Origin: Agaricus subrufescens
Taxonomy: Eukaryota; Basidiomycota; Agaricomycetes; Agaricales; Agaricaceae
DNA: 64,000 nt
Direction: 5' to 3'
Assembly (NCBI GenBank): GCA_029945375.1
Contig: CM057059.1
Location: 3,472,001 to 3,536,000 of the forward strand
Part shown: positions 53,379-64,000 of the stretch, piece after piece
Position numbering within the stretch: position 1 is the first letter of the stretch
Layout: every line of letters starts with the position of its first letter
Made by a program: the position numbers and the translations under genes
The notes under the pieces: generated by a model
What the model was told of the DNA's origin: nothing
The model's input: only the letters and a program-made list of their open reading frames with translations
Database searches by the model: none

Positions 53379-55166
53379 ATGACATCCACAATCAGTCCAT
53401 TTGAATGTGATCATCTCTATTCCCCCACACCCCCGACTCCGGATATTTCTTCTAGTCAACACGCGGAGCTTGCTCATCTCAACGAGCAAATAAGCTCACT
53501 TGACGGTCGCATTTGCCAGCTGAATGTGTTGCGACGCGCCCTCGATCACCCATTGAGCCGACCGCACATTCACTCATCGGCACGCCACACTCTCGACACC
53601 GACGCCCCATTATGCATCTTCAAGCAAGCTCCTAACTCGATGGAATCCTCGTCTACTCACACATTCAAAACCGATCATCCCCCTTCTGGCCCACTCCCGA
53701 TTCCGAGTCTTCTCTCGAGCGAACAGGACGATTCTGCCCAACATAACAAAGAAATCAGCTTGCTCGACAGCCAGGTTTCTCAGTTAGACACCTTGCGGCA
53801 CACCCTATATCATCGTTTTTGCCAACTGCACAACCAGCTCTCGCCGATTCATGCACTCCCTGTCGAGCTCCTATCATACATATTCGAGCAAGTCAATAGT
53901 TCAGAAGCTCACACTTGTCCGGATTTATACGACTGTCGGCAATGCATTCGCAGGGCATTCTTATTGGGCTCCGTGTCGACTCACTTCCGCTATGTTGCTC
54001 TCGGTACTCCGGCGCTGTGGAAAAGGGTTCCATTGGAACTACGTCGAGCTGACCCTGAAACGATTAGTAAAGCAGTGGCTTTACTACAGCATTGTGTTAC
54101 CTATGCACCCAGCGTCAACATATCAGTATCCGACTCGCTTGATGAATCAAAAGCTCGATCAGCTATCGAGGTTCTTCTAACTCCTGAAACAACGCAGAAA
54201 ATAAAAGCTTTCCAACTGTATGGCTCGGCTTGTGCGCCACACCTGTGGGTGGAAAAACTCAATGGCTCCCACTTTCCTATGCTCGACGTCTTGAACATAA
54301 ACCACAACATAACTTTCGATTTCGAGACACTCAAGACTGTGACCCGGCTCAAAGTATCCCACCGTGGCAGAGGTCCTCCTCGGACCTTGCCTCCATCCCT
54401 CCTTTATCTGGACGTCGCACATATATCAGAACGGGAGTTGGTTTCTTTCCTTTATCAGTGCCCGGACCTTGTGGAGTGCATGGCTTGTCTCAATCCGGTT
54501 GGCCGAGATGCCGTCACTCAATTCACCAAACCCCTCACCCTCAGTCGCCTTAAACGCTTGAAGCTTGGTCCTGTCGATATTATTGCGCAACCCTCCTCAG
54601 CGGGGAAATTTCAACTACCCTCACTCGAATTTCTCCATCTTGAATACCCCCGTAAAAGTGCGATTCTTGGGATTATTGCATTTTGCGGCGATCTGTCGAC
54701 TACTCTCACGACTCTCGTCATCAGCACATGTTGGGACACATTTGACAGTGAATATCTATATCGATTGTGCAAGATACCCTTTCCCAAACTCAAAAAATTA
54801 GAGTTCAGGTGTACCTATTTCGAATTTCTCCAAGCCGCGGTCCGTGCACTTGCACGGGTGGATAGTGAAGGCTGCAACCAAGAGACACGTAATTTACCCG
54901 CTCTCAAAACTATTATTCTGAGTTGTCCCGTTCGAGACACTGAGCCGCATTCAATTGTGGATTTGTTGAAGGAATGGAGGATTGGCGAGGCATTTTATTA
55001 TCACCTCGTATTCGAATATCCTGATCGTAACCACGACTGGAATGTTGAATTCGATGAGTGGGAGTCAAATGTGGGCAGCCGCAAGATAGAGGTTACATGG
55101 GGCCACTGCAAGGTGCAGGAGTTGAGAGCGCGGGATGGCTCGCATGGGAGCCCTATGCGGGAATAG
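53379..55166 (+). CDS. F-box-like protein with duplicated N-terminal unit
   Basis: Single-exon gene of 595 aa starting at ATG 53379 (MTSTISPFECDHL), the family start; the open frame further upstream begins only with a GTG. It contains two consecutive N-terminal units: one with HAELAHLNEQISSLDGRICQ (about residue 29) lacking an F-box, and a second with FKTDHPPSGPLPIPS, a coil, and the F-box core ALPVELLSYIFEQV (about residue 170). The C-terminal leucine-rich tail ends in a family motif (RKIEVTWG) also present in the gene at 741-2309 (RQIEITWG). Presumed SCF substrate receptor of unknown target. Confidence 0.85.
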   Translation: MTSTISPFECDHLYSPTPPTPDISSSQHAELAHLNEQISSLDGRICQLNVLRRALDHPLSRPHIHSSARHTLDTDAPLCIFKQAPNSMESSSTHTFKTDHPPSGPLPIPSLLSSEQDDSAQHNKEISLLDSQVSQLDTLRHTLYHRFCQLHNQLSPIHALPVELLSYIFEQVNSSEAHTCPDLYDCRQCIRRAFLLGSVSTHFRYVALGTPALWKRVPLELRRADPETISKAVALLQHCVTYAPSVNISVSDSLDESKARSAIEVLLTPETTQKIKAFQLYGSACAPHLWVEKLNGSHFPMLDVLNINHNITFDFETLKTVTRLKVSHRGRGPPRTLPPSLLYLDVAHISERELVSFLYQCPDLVECMACLNPVGRDAVTQFTKPLTLSRLKRLKLGPVDIIAQPSSAGKFQLPSLEFLHLEYPRKSAILGIIAFCGDLSTTLTTLVISTCWDTFDSEYLYRLCKIPFPKLKKLEFRCTYFEFLQAAVRALARVDSEGCNQETRNLPALKTIILSCPVRDTEPHSIVDLLKEWRIGEAFYYHLVFEYPDRNHDWNVEFDEWESNVGSRKIEVTWGHCKVQELRARDGSHGSPMRE

Positions 55167-55454
55167 AGTAATTCGTCATAATTAAATTCGTCATAATTAT
55201 TGTTCTATTTCGGTTACCGGTTTGAATTTGGAGGATTGAATGCAACGCACTGACGAGACAGTATTTGCTATGCGGTAAGGCAGTGCTGCCCGGTTGTCTC
55301 GATTTATTCCATTTGCGATAACGTACCAACAACGTCAATCGGTGATTCGAGTGGCCACCACAACTGGCGACAGATTCAATCGGAGAGTTTATCGGAGCTC
55401 AATTTGCCCACAAGAGGTTACTGAGAAGTTCGTTCCACCAGTGTGCTCGACGCC

Positions 55455-56984
55455 ATGGTCGATTTCATGTCATCCCCGGTAGTTACTCCACAATGCGACT
55501 ATCTTGATCCGCGCACACTTTCCAACGTACCCACGGACGTGTCGGAGCAGCTCCTCCACATCAGCCATCAGATCAGCGCAATCGACAGCCATGTTTCGCA
55601 GCTGATCACGATGCGCAATGGTCTGCGTCGCCGCTCTCACCAATTGCATAATATACTCCTACCCATTCATACCCTTCCCACTGAGATCTTATCCTATATA
55701 TTCCAGCTCGTCCTCAATCAGGGTGGCCTCCGTCCCAAGGGCTCTTCTCTGTATAAACAATGTCTTGCTCGAGCGCTCGTCTTGAGCTCAGTGTCTTCTC
55801 ATTTCCGCCACATTGCGTTTGGCACCCCAGAACTATGGCGGAGAGTACCGTTACACCTAACGAGGGGACAACCAGTTTGCAAAGTATCATCTTTGCTTCA
55901 ACACTGTGTTACTGTCGCATCTATGGTCAAAATTTCTGTATCCGAAAACCTTGGCAAAGAGGACGCTCGCTCAGCCATCGACGTTCTCCTCACTCCTCAT
56001 GTTACGCGGAGGATCAGAACTTTCGAATTATACGAGTCAATCTATTCGCTAGGTCTCTGGGTAGAGAAACTCAGAAACTCCCCGTTTCCTATGCTTGGGA
56101 CCTTGAGGCTAAAAATTTCCTTCTTATATTTCAGAGAGGACCCGATTTACAACTTCGGGGCACTCAAGGCCTTGACAAAGCTCAGCCTAGACAGTCACCG
56201 CAGGAAAATTTCCCGAGAGACACTTCCAATCACCGTGCCTCCGACTTTGCGATACCTGAACCTCAACCGCTGCTCGGAAGAAGGCTTGATGTTTCTCCTT
56301 CACCAAACTCCGAACCTGGTGGAGTGCGTGGCCAGTATTACAGAGTCGAATACCCACACCCGGAACGTTGCACCTTTGACCCTCAACCACCTTAGGCGAC
56401 TGAACTTATCTGCCCGCGCTCTCACCGAAACTAGGTTATTGGCGCGGGACCTCCGATTACCCTCTCTCGAGGTTCTCGAGCTTACCCTTCACGGACGATT
56501 CGAATTATCCATGTTTATTCCTTTCTGCCGTATCATTTCAGCAACTGTCACCACCCTCACCATGAACGTATGGTGGTCCACATTAGACTCTGAGAGTCTG
56601 TATCAACTCTGCAGATTACCATTCCCTAAACTCAGAAGCCTGAATTTTTATTCTGATATAGTTGAGTCTATCATATGCGTCTTTCGTGTTTTGGCACCGG
56701 TGGATGGCGGAGATGGCAACTCAGAGACTTGTTATTTACCTGCGCTCGACTCCATTATCATATGCTATGACGACTACGACGCTGAGCCGAAAGATCTTCT
56801 CAATTTGTTAAAGAGGTGGAAGATCGGTGATGCTTTTGATTTCCACATCCAGCGTTATCTGGAGAAGGGGAGCATTGGTGATGCATTTGATCATGACACT
56901 CTGCCTATTAAGCTTATGGTACAGTTATTGCCATTAGTCACCGGTACTACCAGAGGCGTTAGAATCAGTCGTAGGATGTCGTGA
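55455..56984 (+). CDS. F-box-like protein
   Basis: Single-exon gene of about 509 aa from ATG 55455 (MVDFMSSPVV); the earlier in-frame start at 55443 is only a GTG. It has the same layout as its neighbours: CDYLDPRTLS, coil SEQLLHISHQISAIDSHVSQ, F-box core TLPTEILSYIFQLV at about residue 80, then a leucine-rich tail. It is paralogous to 53379-55166 and 741-2309; the cluster is a tandem family. The tail ends differently (GTTRGVRISRRMS), so the last motif may have diverged. Confidence 0.83.
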   Translation: MVDFMSSPVVTPQCDYLDPRTLSNVPTDVSEQLLHISHQISAIDSHVSQLITMRNGLRRRSHQLHNILLPIHTLPTEILSYIFQLVLNQGGLRPKGSSLYKQCLARALVLSSVSSHFRHIAFGTPELWRRVPLHLTRGQPVCKVSSLLQHCVTVASMVKISVSENLGKEDARSAIDVLLTPHVTRRIRTFELYESIYSLGLWVEKLRNSPFPMLGTLRLKISFLYFREDPIYNFGALKALTKLSLDSHRRKISRETLPITVPPTLRYLNLNRCSEEGLMFLLHQTPNLVECVASITESNTHTRNVAPLTLNHLRRLNLSARALTETRLLARDLRLPSLEVLELTLHGRFELSMFIPFCRIISATVTTLTMNVWWSTLDSESLYQLCRLPFPKLRSLNFYSDIVESIICVFRVLAPVDGGDGNSETCYLPALDSIIICYDDYDAEPKDLLNLLKRWKIGDAFDFHIQRYLEKGSIGDAFDHDTLPIKLMVQLLPLVTGTTRGVRISRRMS

Positions 56985-57302
56985 TATTGACTCTGATAGC
57001 CTCATTTGCCTAGTAATAATCTCGTTACCGTTGGAACCAATATTGATAATTATGCAGCCACTACACCGAAGAAACTGGTGGTGCGATATACATGCATACC
57101 ACATCGGAACAAGCAGAAGCATTCATTGCCCAGCCGAACGCGCGCACTTGATGAGCAAGTAAATAAAAGAGTGGGGTACGAGAACGATTATATAAATACT
57201 TAAACTTAGTACGTCTATATCCTCCCATCCTAATCACCAACTGTATTAGTAGTCTCCAAGACCGTTCATAACCACCACAAGTCACCATCCACAGCCTCTC
57301 CT
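56985..57302. other. intergenic region
   Basis: Short convergent spacer between the F-box gene (+) and TIM50 (-). Nothing was recognised; it presumably holds both terminators. Confidence 0.4.
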
Positions 57303-59086
57303 TTAAGTCTTCTTGGCGGGATCATCTACCGATTGTGCGTCCGGCTTTTTTTCTGGTTCCTCTCCTGGTTGCGGTTTTTTCGATTGTGTGAACACTTCAA
57401 GCAAACTCGAAGGACCTTGAGCCATCATAGCCGCTTGTTCCTGTTCCAACAATTTATCCAATTGTTCGCGATTGATTTCGATATATTTCTGCTCTTCAAG
57501 GTATACTTTTTGAGCCTCCATACGTTTTTGCTCAAGATATGTCGGTGGAGGTTGACCGCGGGGAGTCGGCTAGCCAAAAGAACAAACACAAAAGTGGCAC
57601 ACGTCAGGTAAAGCTCCGGGTTTTCGAGCTAAAAGGAATGACGTACGTTGTGTGATAAACCGAAGAGATCGGAGAAGTTACTGCTAGATACATGGAATGA
57701 CTTCTTCTTCCATTCCTCAATGTGTTGCGCCTTAGCCTCGGCTTCCTTTTTAGCATATTCAAGAGGGATGTCTTTACCACGATAGGCATCGAGGATTGGT
57801 CGAACGTCAGCAGGTTTGTAAATTGCAATTGCTACGGAAGCGAATTAATTGTAATCCCGAGGTAAAATCTCAGTACGTACATTCGAGGAATGGAATCATG
57901 GCAATAAGTCCTATATCATTTGTATCGCCTTTCCATTTGGGGATGATAATGGAGTTTTCAGGATGGGTCATGTAATGGGAAGAATCGGTATCAAGCGCAA
58001 CCACTTTTGATAGATCACGGTTGAGATACGAGAGGTCCTAAGAAAGCATAAGCATGATGTTCCGAACGAAATAGTTTCACTACTAACTTTGACAACAGTA
58101 CCGTTTATTGAGCGCGTGGCTTCGCGGAATAATCGGTGAGCGATAAAGAAATTATATTTGTCTAGTTTATCGAGAACCGGGAGAGCTGTCTAAATAAAGT
58201 TCAGTCATTAAAGACACGAATTAGGGTAAGACGAATGAACTGCCACTGACGTAGTAGTTTTGGGATGTGAAAATCACAACCTCGTAGAATTGAGAGATAT
58301 AGGCAAGGAAATAATCAACGCCTGGGCGCTTAGCTGTTCGCCAGCCATGCTGTCGCTAATCAATAGTGAGCAAAACGTTGAATCAAAGATTCAAAGGAAC
58401 AAGAAAAACTTACATCCCATGTAGACGTTACGAGAAGATCGTCAATTGATAATAAGAGAGTATAAGGTTTTTGGTGAGGGGGTGGATACGGTGGAGGCAG
58501 CAATTCCGACCAAGCAGGTTTGTTGAAAACCTAGAAAGGGCAAGTCAACAATATTATTAATCACAATATAAGGAACATACGTCAAAGAGGTTCCCCATAC
58601 GCTCTTTTGTCCTATTCCACCGGCCTTGAGGTGCATGCTCCAATTTCTTAAGAACAAAGTTATCACTGGTTAAGAAAAACGAATGCAAGTAGTGCTCACT
58701 CGTTTCTGCTCCTTCAACTCATCCTCCTCCCATTCTCTGCCCATATAGAATATCCCGAGTCCGAGAGAAAGACCCAGAAGTCCAAAGGACAATTTTCCCA
58801 TATTTTGCCGCCGCTTCTCGCTCGATGACATGCTCCCTTTAGAAGAACGCGCTCCTGTCCTTTCCTGAGCCTGTGGTTGCGGCGTGGCCTCCGGAGGAGA
58901 AAAGTCCAGGCTGGGCAGAGAGCCTGACGGTGACGTCGTGGATTCAGATTGACCTTGGGGTGTCTCAGGCTCTGATTCTGGGCCAGACGTCGTTCCCGGC
59001 GACGAGGAGGGAGGCTTCTGCGACATCCATCGCGCCGACTGGGCGAGAGCACGTCGCTGGACGGGGCGGGCTAGGACGGCGAACAT
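57303..59086 (-). CDS. TIM50: mitochondrial import inner membrane translocase subunit Tim50
   Basis: Multi-exon gene from ATG 59086 to the stop at 57303. The N-terminus [20 protein letters not shown] is a mitochondrial presequence. A Ser/Pro-rich stretch and one membrane span ([18 protein letters not shown]) follow. The FCP1/NIF-like domain starts with [18 protein letters not shown], where the DxDxT phosphatase motif is degenerate, as in Tim50, and continues with [41 protein letters not shown] and [20 protein letters not shown]. The tail is Gln/Glu-rich. Tim50 receives preproteins emerging from TOM and guides them to TIM23. Single-copy housekeeping gene. Confidence 0.92.
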
Positions 59087-60380
59087 ATGACAGGCGTTGT
59101 TTGGCTCCACGGCCAAACAGACTTTTCGCGTGTCCGTTGGTATTGTTTGGCAAGGCACCCAGGAACAAACACGGCGCTTCGGCCATTGCCACTTCGTCAG
59201 AGCCGTTCCGGATCGCAAAGATTCGCTTCAAGCGTGTATGGCTCTCCACATCCATTGAGCGACATGCGCGGAACCGAGGCAGAGTGCAGAAATGTACGAC
59301 ATAGTTCCCTCCGGCTTCCCGGGAATACTCTCACACAACCTCACTGCCCGCCCTATCCGCCTAGCCAGTGTCGCACAGCATAACTTTGATGTTCTACCTC
59401 CGATTGTTTATGTAGTTTATAATTATGTGCTGTAAATTTCGTATTTTCACATGATGGGATGTGATACCTTGGCGTTAGTAAGTCTTGCCTCGCAACGGAA
59501 GTGAAGCATAGATAAGGTGTTTGCCTAATTATACCTCAATTTCCGGCATCGGGCCTGGAAGTTCTGCGGACTGCTGTGCTTCTTCAAGTTCAACTTTAGA
59601 TGCGGGATATGTGAGAAATGCTCCAAGGGTAGGCTCGGCGCCTCGGGATTGACTCTGGATAGCTATAATTTGATATCGAACTTACTCACAAGAGACACGC
59701 AGTTTTGATTGTACCTTTCAACGGCCTCTGCACTTTTCCTCTGTTACATTCAAACTGAAGCCGAGTTGGGCGCTGACGTGAATGTTGCGGAAGCGATCAG
59801 TAACACGACGATGAAATGTGGCGTACCATGACAATAAGGAGAATATAAAGTTTGGGGGGACTTTTGAGCCCCAACGGTCAGGTTATCAGCAGGTTATCGG
59901 CATCGTGGTATGTGTTCTGGAAATTTCCATGAAATAGGGGCCAATGTGCTTCGACAGTTGAAATCTGTACGTACTATCTCAGCTACCAGGTCTCTGAATG
60001 GATACGATTTTTGGGGAATCAGGCCTCATGCCCCAGATTGATTGGCTAGCGTCCCTGATGGTGATCGTAATTCGTATTAAATTTTCCGAAACACGCGCGT
60101 CCAATCTATTATTTGCCACTTCATTTTTACTGTCACCCTCGGGTATATAAACCCCCTCCCCCGCTTTTCATTTCAGCACTCAGTGAAGCCAGCTTTCCGC
60201 ATCTCTCAGCCTCTCTGTCTATCTCCACAACCTTTTTTTTTTCTTGAGTGTCTTGCATTTTGTGCATGTACTCGAACCAGCTTTGCTCTCCACACAACGC
60301 GTTCCGAGGCAAAAAACACACCACCGCTGACGGTATATACAATCTCTGAAACCCTCAAGCTCATATAGCCGAACCTAGTC
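59087..60380. promoter_or_regulatory. divergent intergenic region, TIM50 and INO1
   Basis: About 1.3 kb between divergent start codons. A TATA-like box TATATAAA is at about 60144-60151, followed by pyrimidine-rich CCCCCTCCCCCG and a long CTT-rich leader before the INO1 start at 60381. TTTTCACATG at 59444-59453 matches the yeast inositol-response element (reverse ATTTCACATG) at 9 of 10 bases, but is far upstream and may be chance. No further gene was seen. Confidence 0.5.
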
Positions 60381-62207
60381 ATGTCTTACAATAACGGCTC
60401 GCCTGGATACCTCACGCCCGACTCTCAACTCGAGGGCGTCCTCCCTGTTCACCCCACTGCTGCTCGTCGCCCCAACTCTATCACCGTTCAGTCCGAAAAC
60501 ACGCTCTATGACGACGAGCACATCACCTCCAAGTTCTACAACCGTGGCGCCAGCGTCTCTGTCGCCGACGGCCAGTTTGTCGTTGTGCCCAAAGCCGAGG
60601 AGTACCAGTTCCGCACCAAAAGAAGTGTCGGCAAAACTGGGTTGGTGTTCAACCCTTGTTTTCCCCTCGCATGCTAATTGTGTCGCCCGCTTATAGACTC
60701 ATGATGATTGGTGTCGGCGGCAATAATGGGACCACGCTCTGCGCCACCATTCTTGCAAACCGACACGGCATCACGTGGCACACCAAGCAGGGTATCCAGC
60801 AGCCCAACTACATTGGTTCTCTTCTCCGTGCGTCTACCGTCAGCATCGGCACCGCGGACGATGGCAAGGAAGTCCATGTCCCCGTCTCCGACGTCCTTCC
60901 CATGGTTCACCCCAACGACCTCGTTCTCGGCGGTTGGGATATCTCCGGCACTACTCTCGACAAGGCCATGGACCGTGCACAAGTCCTTGACTACGACCTC
61001 CAGCGTCAAGTCGCCCCCCATATGGCTCTGCTCGGCAAGCCTCTCCCTTCCATTTACTACCCTGATTACATCGCCGCCAACCAAGAAGCACGTGCCGACA
61101 ATATTATCCCGGGTAACGACAAACAAGCTCACCTTGAGCATATTCGTGCCGATATCCGCAAATTTAAAGCGGACAATGATCTTGATCGCGTCGTCGTTTT
61201 TTGGACCGCCAACACTGAGCGCTACAGTGAGATTATTCCCGGTGTCAATGACACTGCCGACAACCTCCTGAACGCCATCAAGAACTCCCATTCTGAAGTT
61301 TCTCCTTCTACTGTGTTCGCCGTTGCCGCCATTCTCGAGAATGAGCCTTTCGTCAACGGTGCTCCGCAGAACACATTCGTTCCCGGAGCTATTGAACTAG
61401 CTGAACGTCAGAAATCCTTCATCGGGGGTGATGATCTCAAGTCTGGTCAGACCAAGTTGAAGTCTGTTCTTGCCGAGTTCCTTGTCAACGCCGGTATTAA
61501 ACCTCTTTCCATTGCCTCTTACAATCATCTTGGCAACAACGATGGTCGTAACTTGTCTGCTGAGAGGCAGTTCAAGAGCAAGGAAATCAGCAAAAGTAGC
61601 GTCGTGGATGATATGGTCAACGCGAACCGTCTTCTTTACAAGGCCCCTGAAGTTGGCCCTAAGGGTGTCCCTATCGGCAAAGGTGAACATCCGGATCATG
61701 TTGTCGTCATCAAATACGTTCCTGCTGTCGGTGACTCCAAGCGCGCGATTGACGAGTATTACTCCGAGATCTTCTGTGGTGGCAGATCTACTATCAATAT
61801 CTTCAATGAATGCGAGGTTAGTGATCGTTCATTACAAGAGACTTGGTGACTAATCTGTTCGGATAGGATTCCCTTCTTGCTACTCCATTGATCTTGGATT
61901 TGACTATCCTCACTGAGCTTCTTACTCGTGTTCAATACCGCAAGGTTGGTCAGCAAGAAGACTTTGCTCCTTTGTACTCTGTCCTCTCCTTGTTGTCGTA
62001 TATGCTCAAGGCCCCTCTCGTCAAGCCTGGTATGTTTTCCTTGTACGATAGTAAAATCTGATCTTTAACGATGCTTTTTCTCCCTTCACAGGTACTGACG
62101 TCGTTAACAGCCTCAACAGGCAGCGCAATGCTTTGGACAGTTTCTTGAAGGCTTGTATCGGGCTGGAGGGTAACAGTGACCTCTTGCTCGAGACTAGGCT
62201 TTGGTAA
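60381..62207 (+). CDS. INO1: inositol-3-phosphate synthase
   Basis: Four exons: 60381-60640, 60697-61816, 61867-62029 and 62092-62207. They sum to 1659 nt, giving 552 aa, close to fungal Ino1 (about 530-550). It converts D-glucose 6-phosphate to 1D-myo-inositol 3-phosphate with NAD, the first step of inositol and phosphatidylinositol synthesis in the cytosol. Visible are the NAD-binding [90 protein letters not shown] and DYRV-like tail segments ([22 protein letters not shown]). The start [15 protein letters not shown] fits a short fungal N-terminal extension. Divergent from TIM50. Confidence 0.96.
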
Positions 62208-62850
62208 ATGAAGTGTTTTTTGTGACTTCGCCTGAAACGACAGGCAAAATGAAGTCTTTTTTTACTCGATTTTCTGTACTATAAATGTCTGATGGCTCGT
62301 GGCTCGTAACTCTTTTGTGTCCGCATCGCTGTTCAACACAGCGTTCGAGGAGATTGATACGTACATTTTATACATAAGCTTTTTTGCGCGATATCGATTG
62401 GCACTTCATATTCAAGAGGAGCATGATAATCTGGATCTGCCACTTTCTTTGAGCTGCTAGGGGAAAGGACTGGCAAATATAAGCCATTCCGAATGTGAGG
62501 ACAAAAATAGTCGCAAACAAAGCAAGCATGGCCCGAACACATTCTTTCTTATGTGGCTGATGCAACGGTGAAGCCAAATCTTCCCTCCTGGTATTGTTGA
62601 AGCAGCACAAATGATTCGCGCTATTCCACTGGATCTCGACGTCGTACAAACCAATGGCCCGGTCTGCGCGGAGGCCTGAAGTAACCAATACAGGTATTTT
62701 AAGCTTGTTACAATAAGCGCTGTGACTCGGAACTAATAATCTCTCAATGATGGTTCTGAGAAGAACACTTGTCAACGCCTCATTCCCTTCCCCCTCCCTT
62801 GCGTTCTTTCTTCTGTCTCCCTTTTGCACTCCGCCGCTATTTCGACCCAG
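62208..62850. other. intergenic region
   Basis: INO1 terminator region and the promoter of the NACHT gene that starts at 62851. A 205-codon minus-strand frame (62368-63015) overlaps both and has no recognisable feature. Nothing else is seen. Confidence 0.4.
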
Positions 62851-64000
62851 ATGTCCCTCCATGGCAGATCTATTGGCGCTCGCACAAAGGACTGGTTCAA
62901 GCTCTGGAAACGACGACCGCGCCCCTCGTTGATCAGCCCTAATGAGCAAGGAGGTAGAGGTACTTAGAAGTGTTGCCCCTATCGACGATGTGCTAATGGG
63001 ATATCGTAGGTGCATTCTCCAATGCGCGGGACATCACTGTCAGCGGTGGACAGTTCATCGATGCAGATGAGATGAAATTGTACTATGTAAACAACGTCAT
63101 CTCATCCAAAGAAGTGGGTGCGTAATCTTTCTTATTAGCATAGGGAGTCTTCGCGCTGATTCTCGACCTAACAGTCTTCGAACTATTGGAACCGTATACG
63201 TGCCTCGATGCGACAAAAGACTCCAGTGCACGACATCCTCCTCCAAAATGTCATCCTGAAACCCGGCTGAAGATCAGGAAGAGGCTGGAACGGTGGCTCA
63301 TGAATGAGCCTGACGGATGGAAAATGCTCTGGGTCCGTGGTTCTGCCGGGACTGGCAAGTCTGCTGTTGCCCAATCGTTTGGTGACTCGTGTGGAAAGGA
63401 AAGGAGACATGGAGCGTCCTACTTCTTTTCCCGTCCCACTGGCAGAGACAAGATCGAAACTGTGGTACCCACCATCGTTTACCAGCTCGCTGCGATCATC
63501 CCCGAATACCGATCTCTCATAGGCCACCAGCTTGCCAGCAATCCCCTCTTACTACGCAAATCGGCACCCGTTCAGTTCCGGGAGCTCATTGTTGAACCAT
63601 TTGCCATCCTTCAACGTGATTGCCCTCATGACCCAATCGTCATCATCCTCGACGGCCTCGATGAATGTGAAGGAGAAATTGCTCAGCGAGAGATCCTTCA
63701 GATGATCACCGATGCCATTCGTACGAACCCAGATCTCCCGCTTCGGTGGCTGATTTTCAGCCGTCCTGAGGCACACCTCAAGAATGCATTCTCTCGAAAT
63801 GTTTTATGTGGCCGTGATGAGCTCATCATTGACGACGAGTGCCGGGAGAATGTGGGACGATATGTCGTGGATAGACTTGTGGAAATCAAGGCCGCATATA
63901 ATGATGTGACACCCGAAGTTTGGCCACCAGCAGATCAGCTCGAGGAACTGCTTAACGCTATTTCTGGTCTTTTCGTATTTGCGTCGACGTGTATAAACTT
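62851..64000 (+). CDS. NACHT NTPase, 5' part (runs off the window)
   Basis: Exons 62851-62953, 63010-63117 and from 63175 to beyond 64000; the frame stays open to the window end. The N-terminus MSLHGRSIGARTKDWFKLWK is followed by FSNARDITVSGGQFIDADEM (the short segment typical before mushroom NACHT domains) and DSSARHPPPKCHPETR, the same motif as in the disrupted gene (DSSARDPPPRCHPGTR). The NACHT domain has Walker A GSAGTGKSAVA, GASYFFSRPTGRD, Walker B IVIILDGLDECEGE and WLIFSRPEAH. The tail is out of view, so it cannot be said whether repeats follow. Probable STAND signalling ATPase. Confidence 0.9.

Noticed and set aside
62368..63015. 205-codon minus-strand frame downstream of INO1
   Set aside because: It overlaps the well-supported first exon of the NACHT gene and INO1 flank, with no domain or conserved look.

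Overview
The window comes from a filamentous basidiomycete, most probably an Agaricomycete. The evidence is short introns of about 50 nt in nearly every gene, NACHT NTPase genes of the mushroom type, a cluster of F-box-like proteins, an Hsp70-like ATPase of the HSPA12 type, a secreted CBM1-CE16 esterase, and Ty1/copia, Ty3/gypsy chromovirus and KDZ-type elements.

Layout. 1-740 is non-coding and holds a perfect 18-bp inverted repeat. 741-2309 (-) is an F-box gene. About 2440-3480 (+) is a decayed gene with a second decayed copy at about 42590-43770. From 3522 to 42506 (-) runs one NACHT gene torn apart by 36 kb of nested transposons. Removing the transposons and eight-exon splicing gives an uninterrupted frame of 802 codons. 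The layers are: copia element B (5583-16165, -, TSD GTGGG) in a coding exon; copia element A (6352-11640, +, TSD TTGAC, identical LTRs) inside the gag-pol of B; a gypsy chromovirus (16234-41841, -, TSD CAGCT) exactly on a splice acceptor; and, inside the gag of that gypsy element, a 19.3-kb DNA element (22083-41384).

The 19.3-kb element is the most unusual feature. It has 57-bp terminal inverted repeats and a 2-kb array of 34-bp palindromic repeats at each end. It also has a 264-bp tandem array and four intron-rich genes: a 936-aa KDZ-type transposase with cysteine clusters (34343-37406, -); a 719-aa protein with a PHD-like zinc finger, a possible caspase/CHAT-like fold and tandemly amplified exon-intron units (31403-34253, +); a 446-aa unknown protein (24547-26144, -); and a 366-aa coiled-coil protein (37711-39008, +).

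The right flank is ordinary gene-dense DNA: NACHT remnant (about 43790-44790), Hsp70-like ATPase (45055-48066), CBM1-CE16 esterase (48830-50381), a CBM1-only secreted protein (50820-51484), F-box fragments and two F-box genes (51618-56984), TIM50 (57303-59086, -), inositol-3-phosphate synthase (60381-62207, +) and the 5' part of another NACHT gene (62851 to the window end). INO1 and TIM50 are housekeeping genes. The F-box and NACHT genes belong to fast-evolving families that typically sit beside repeats.

Exon boundaries were read by eye from GT/AG sites, phase and family resemblance. For the genes where I give exon sums, the totals are exact multiples of three. No database search was possible.
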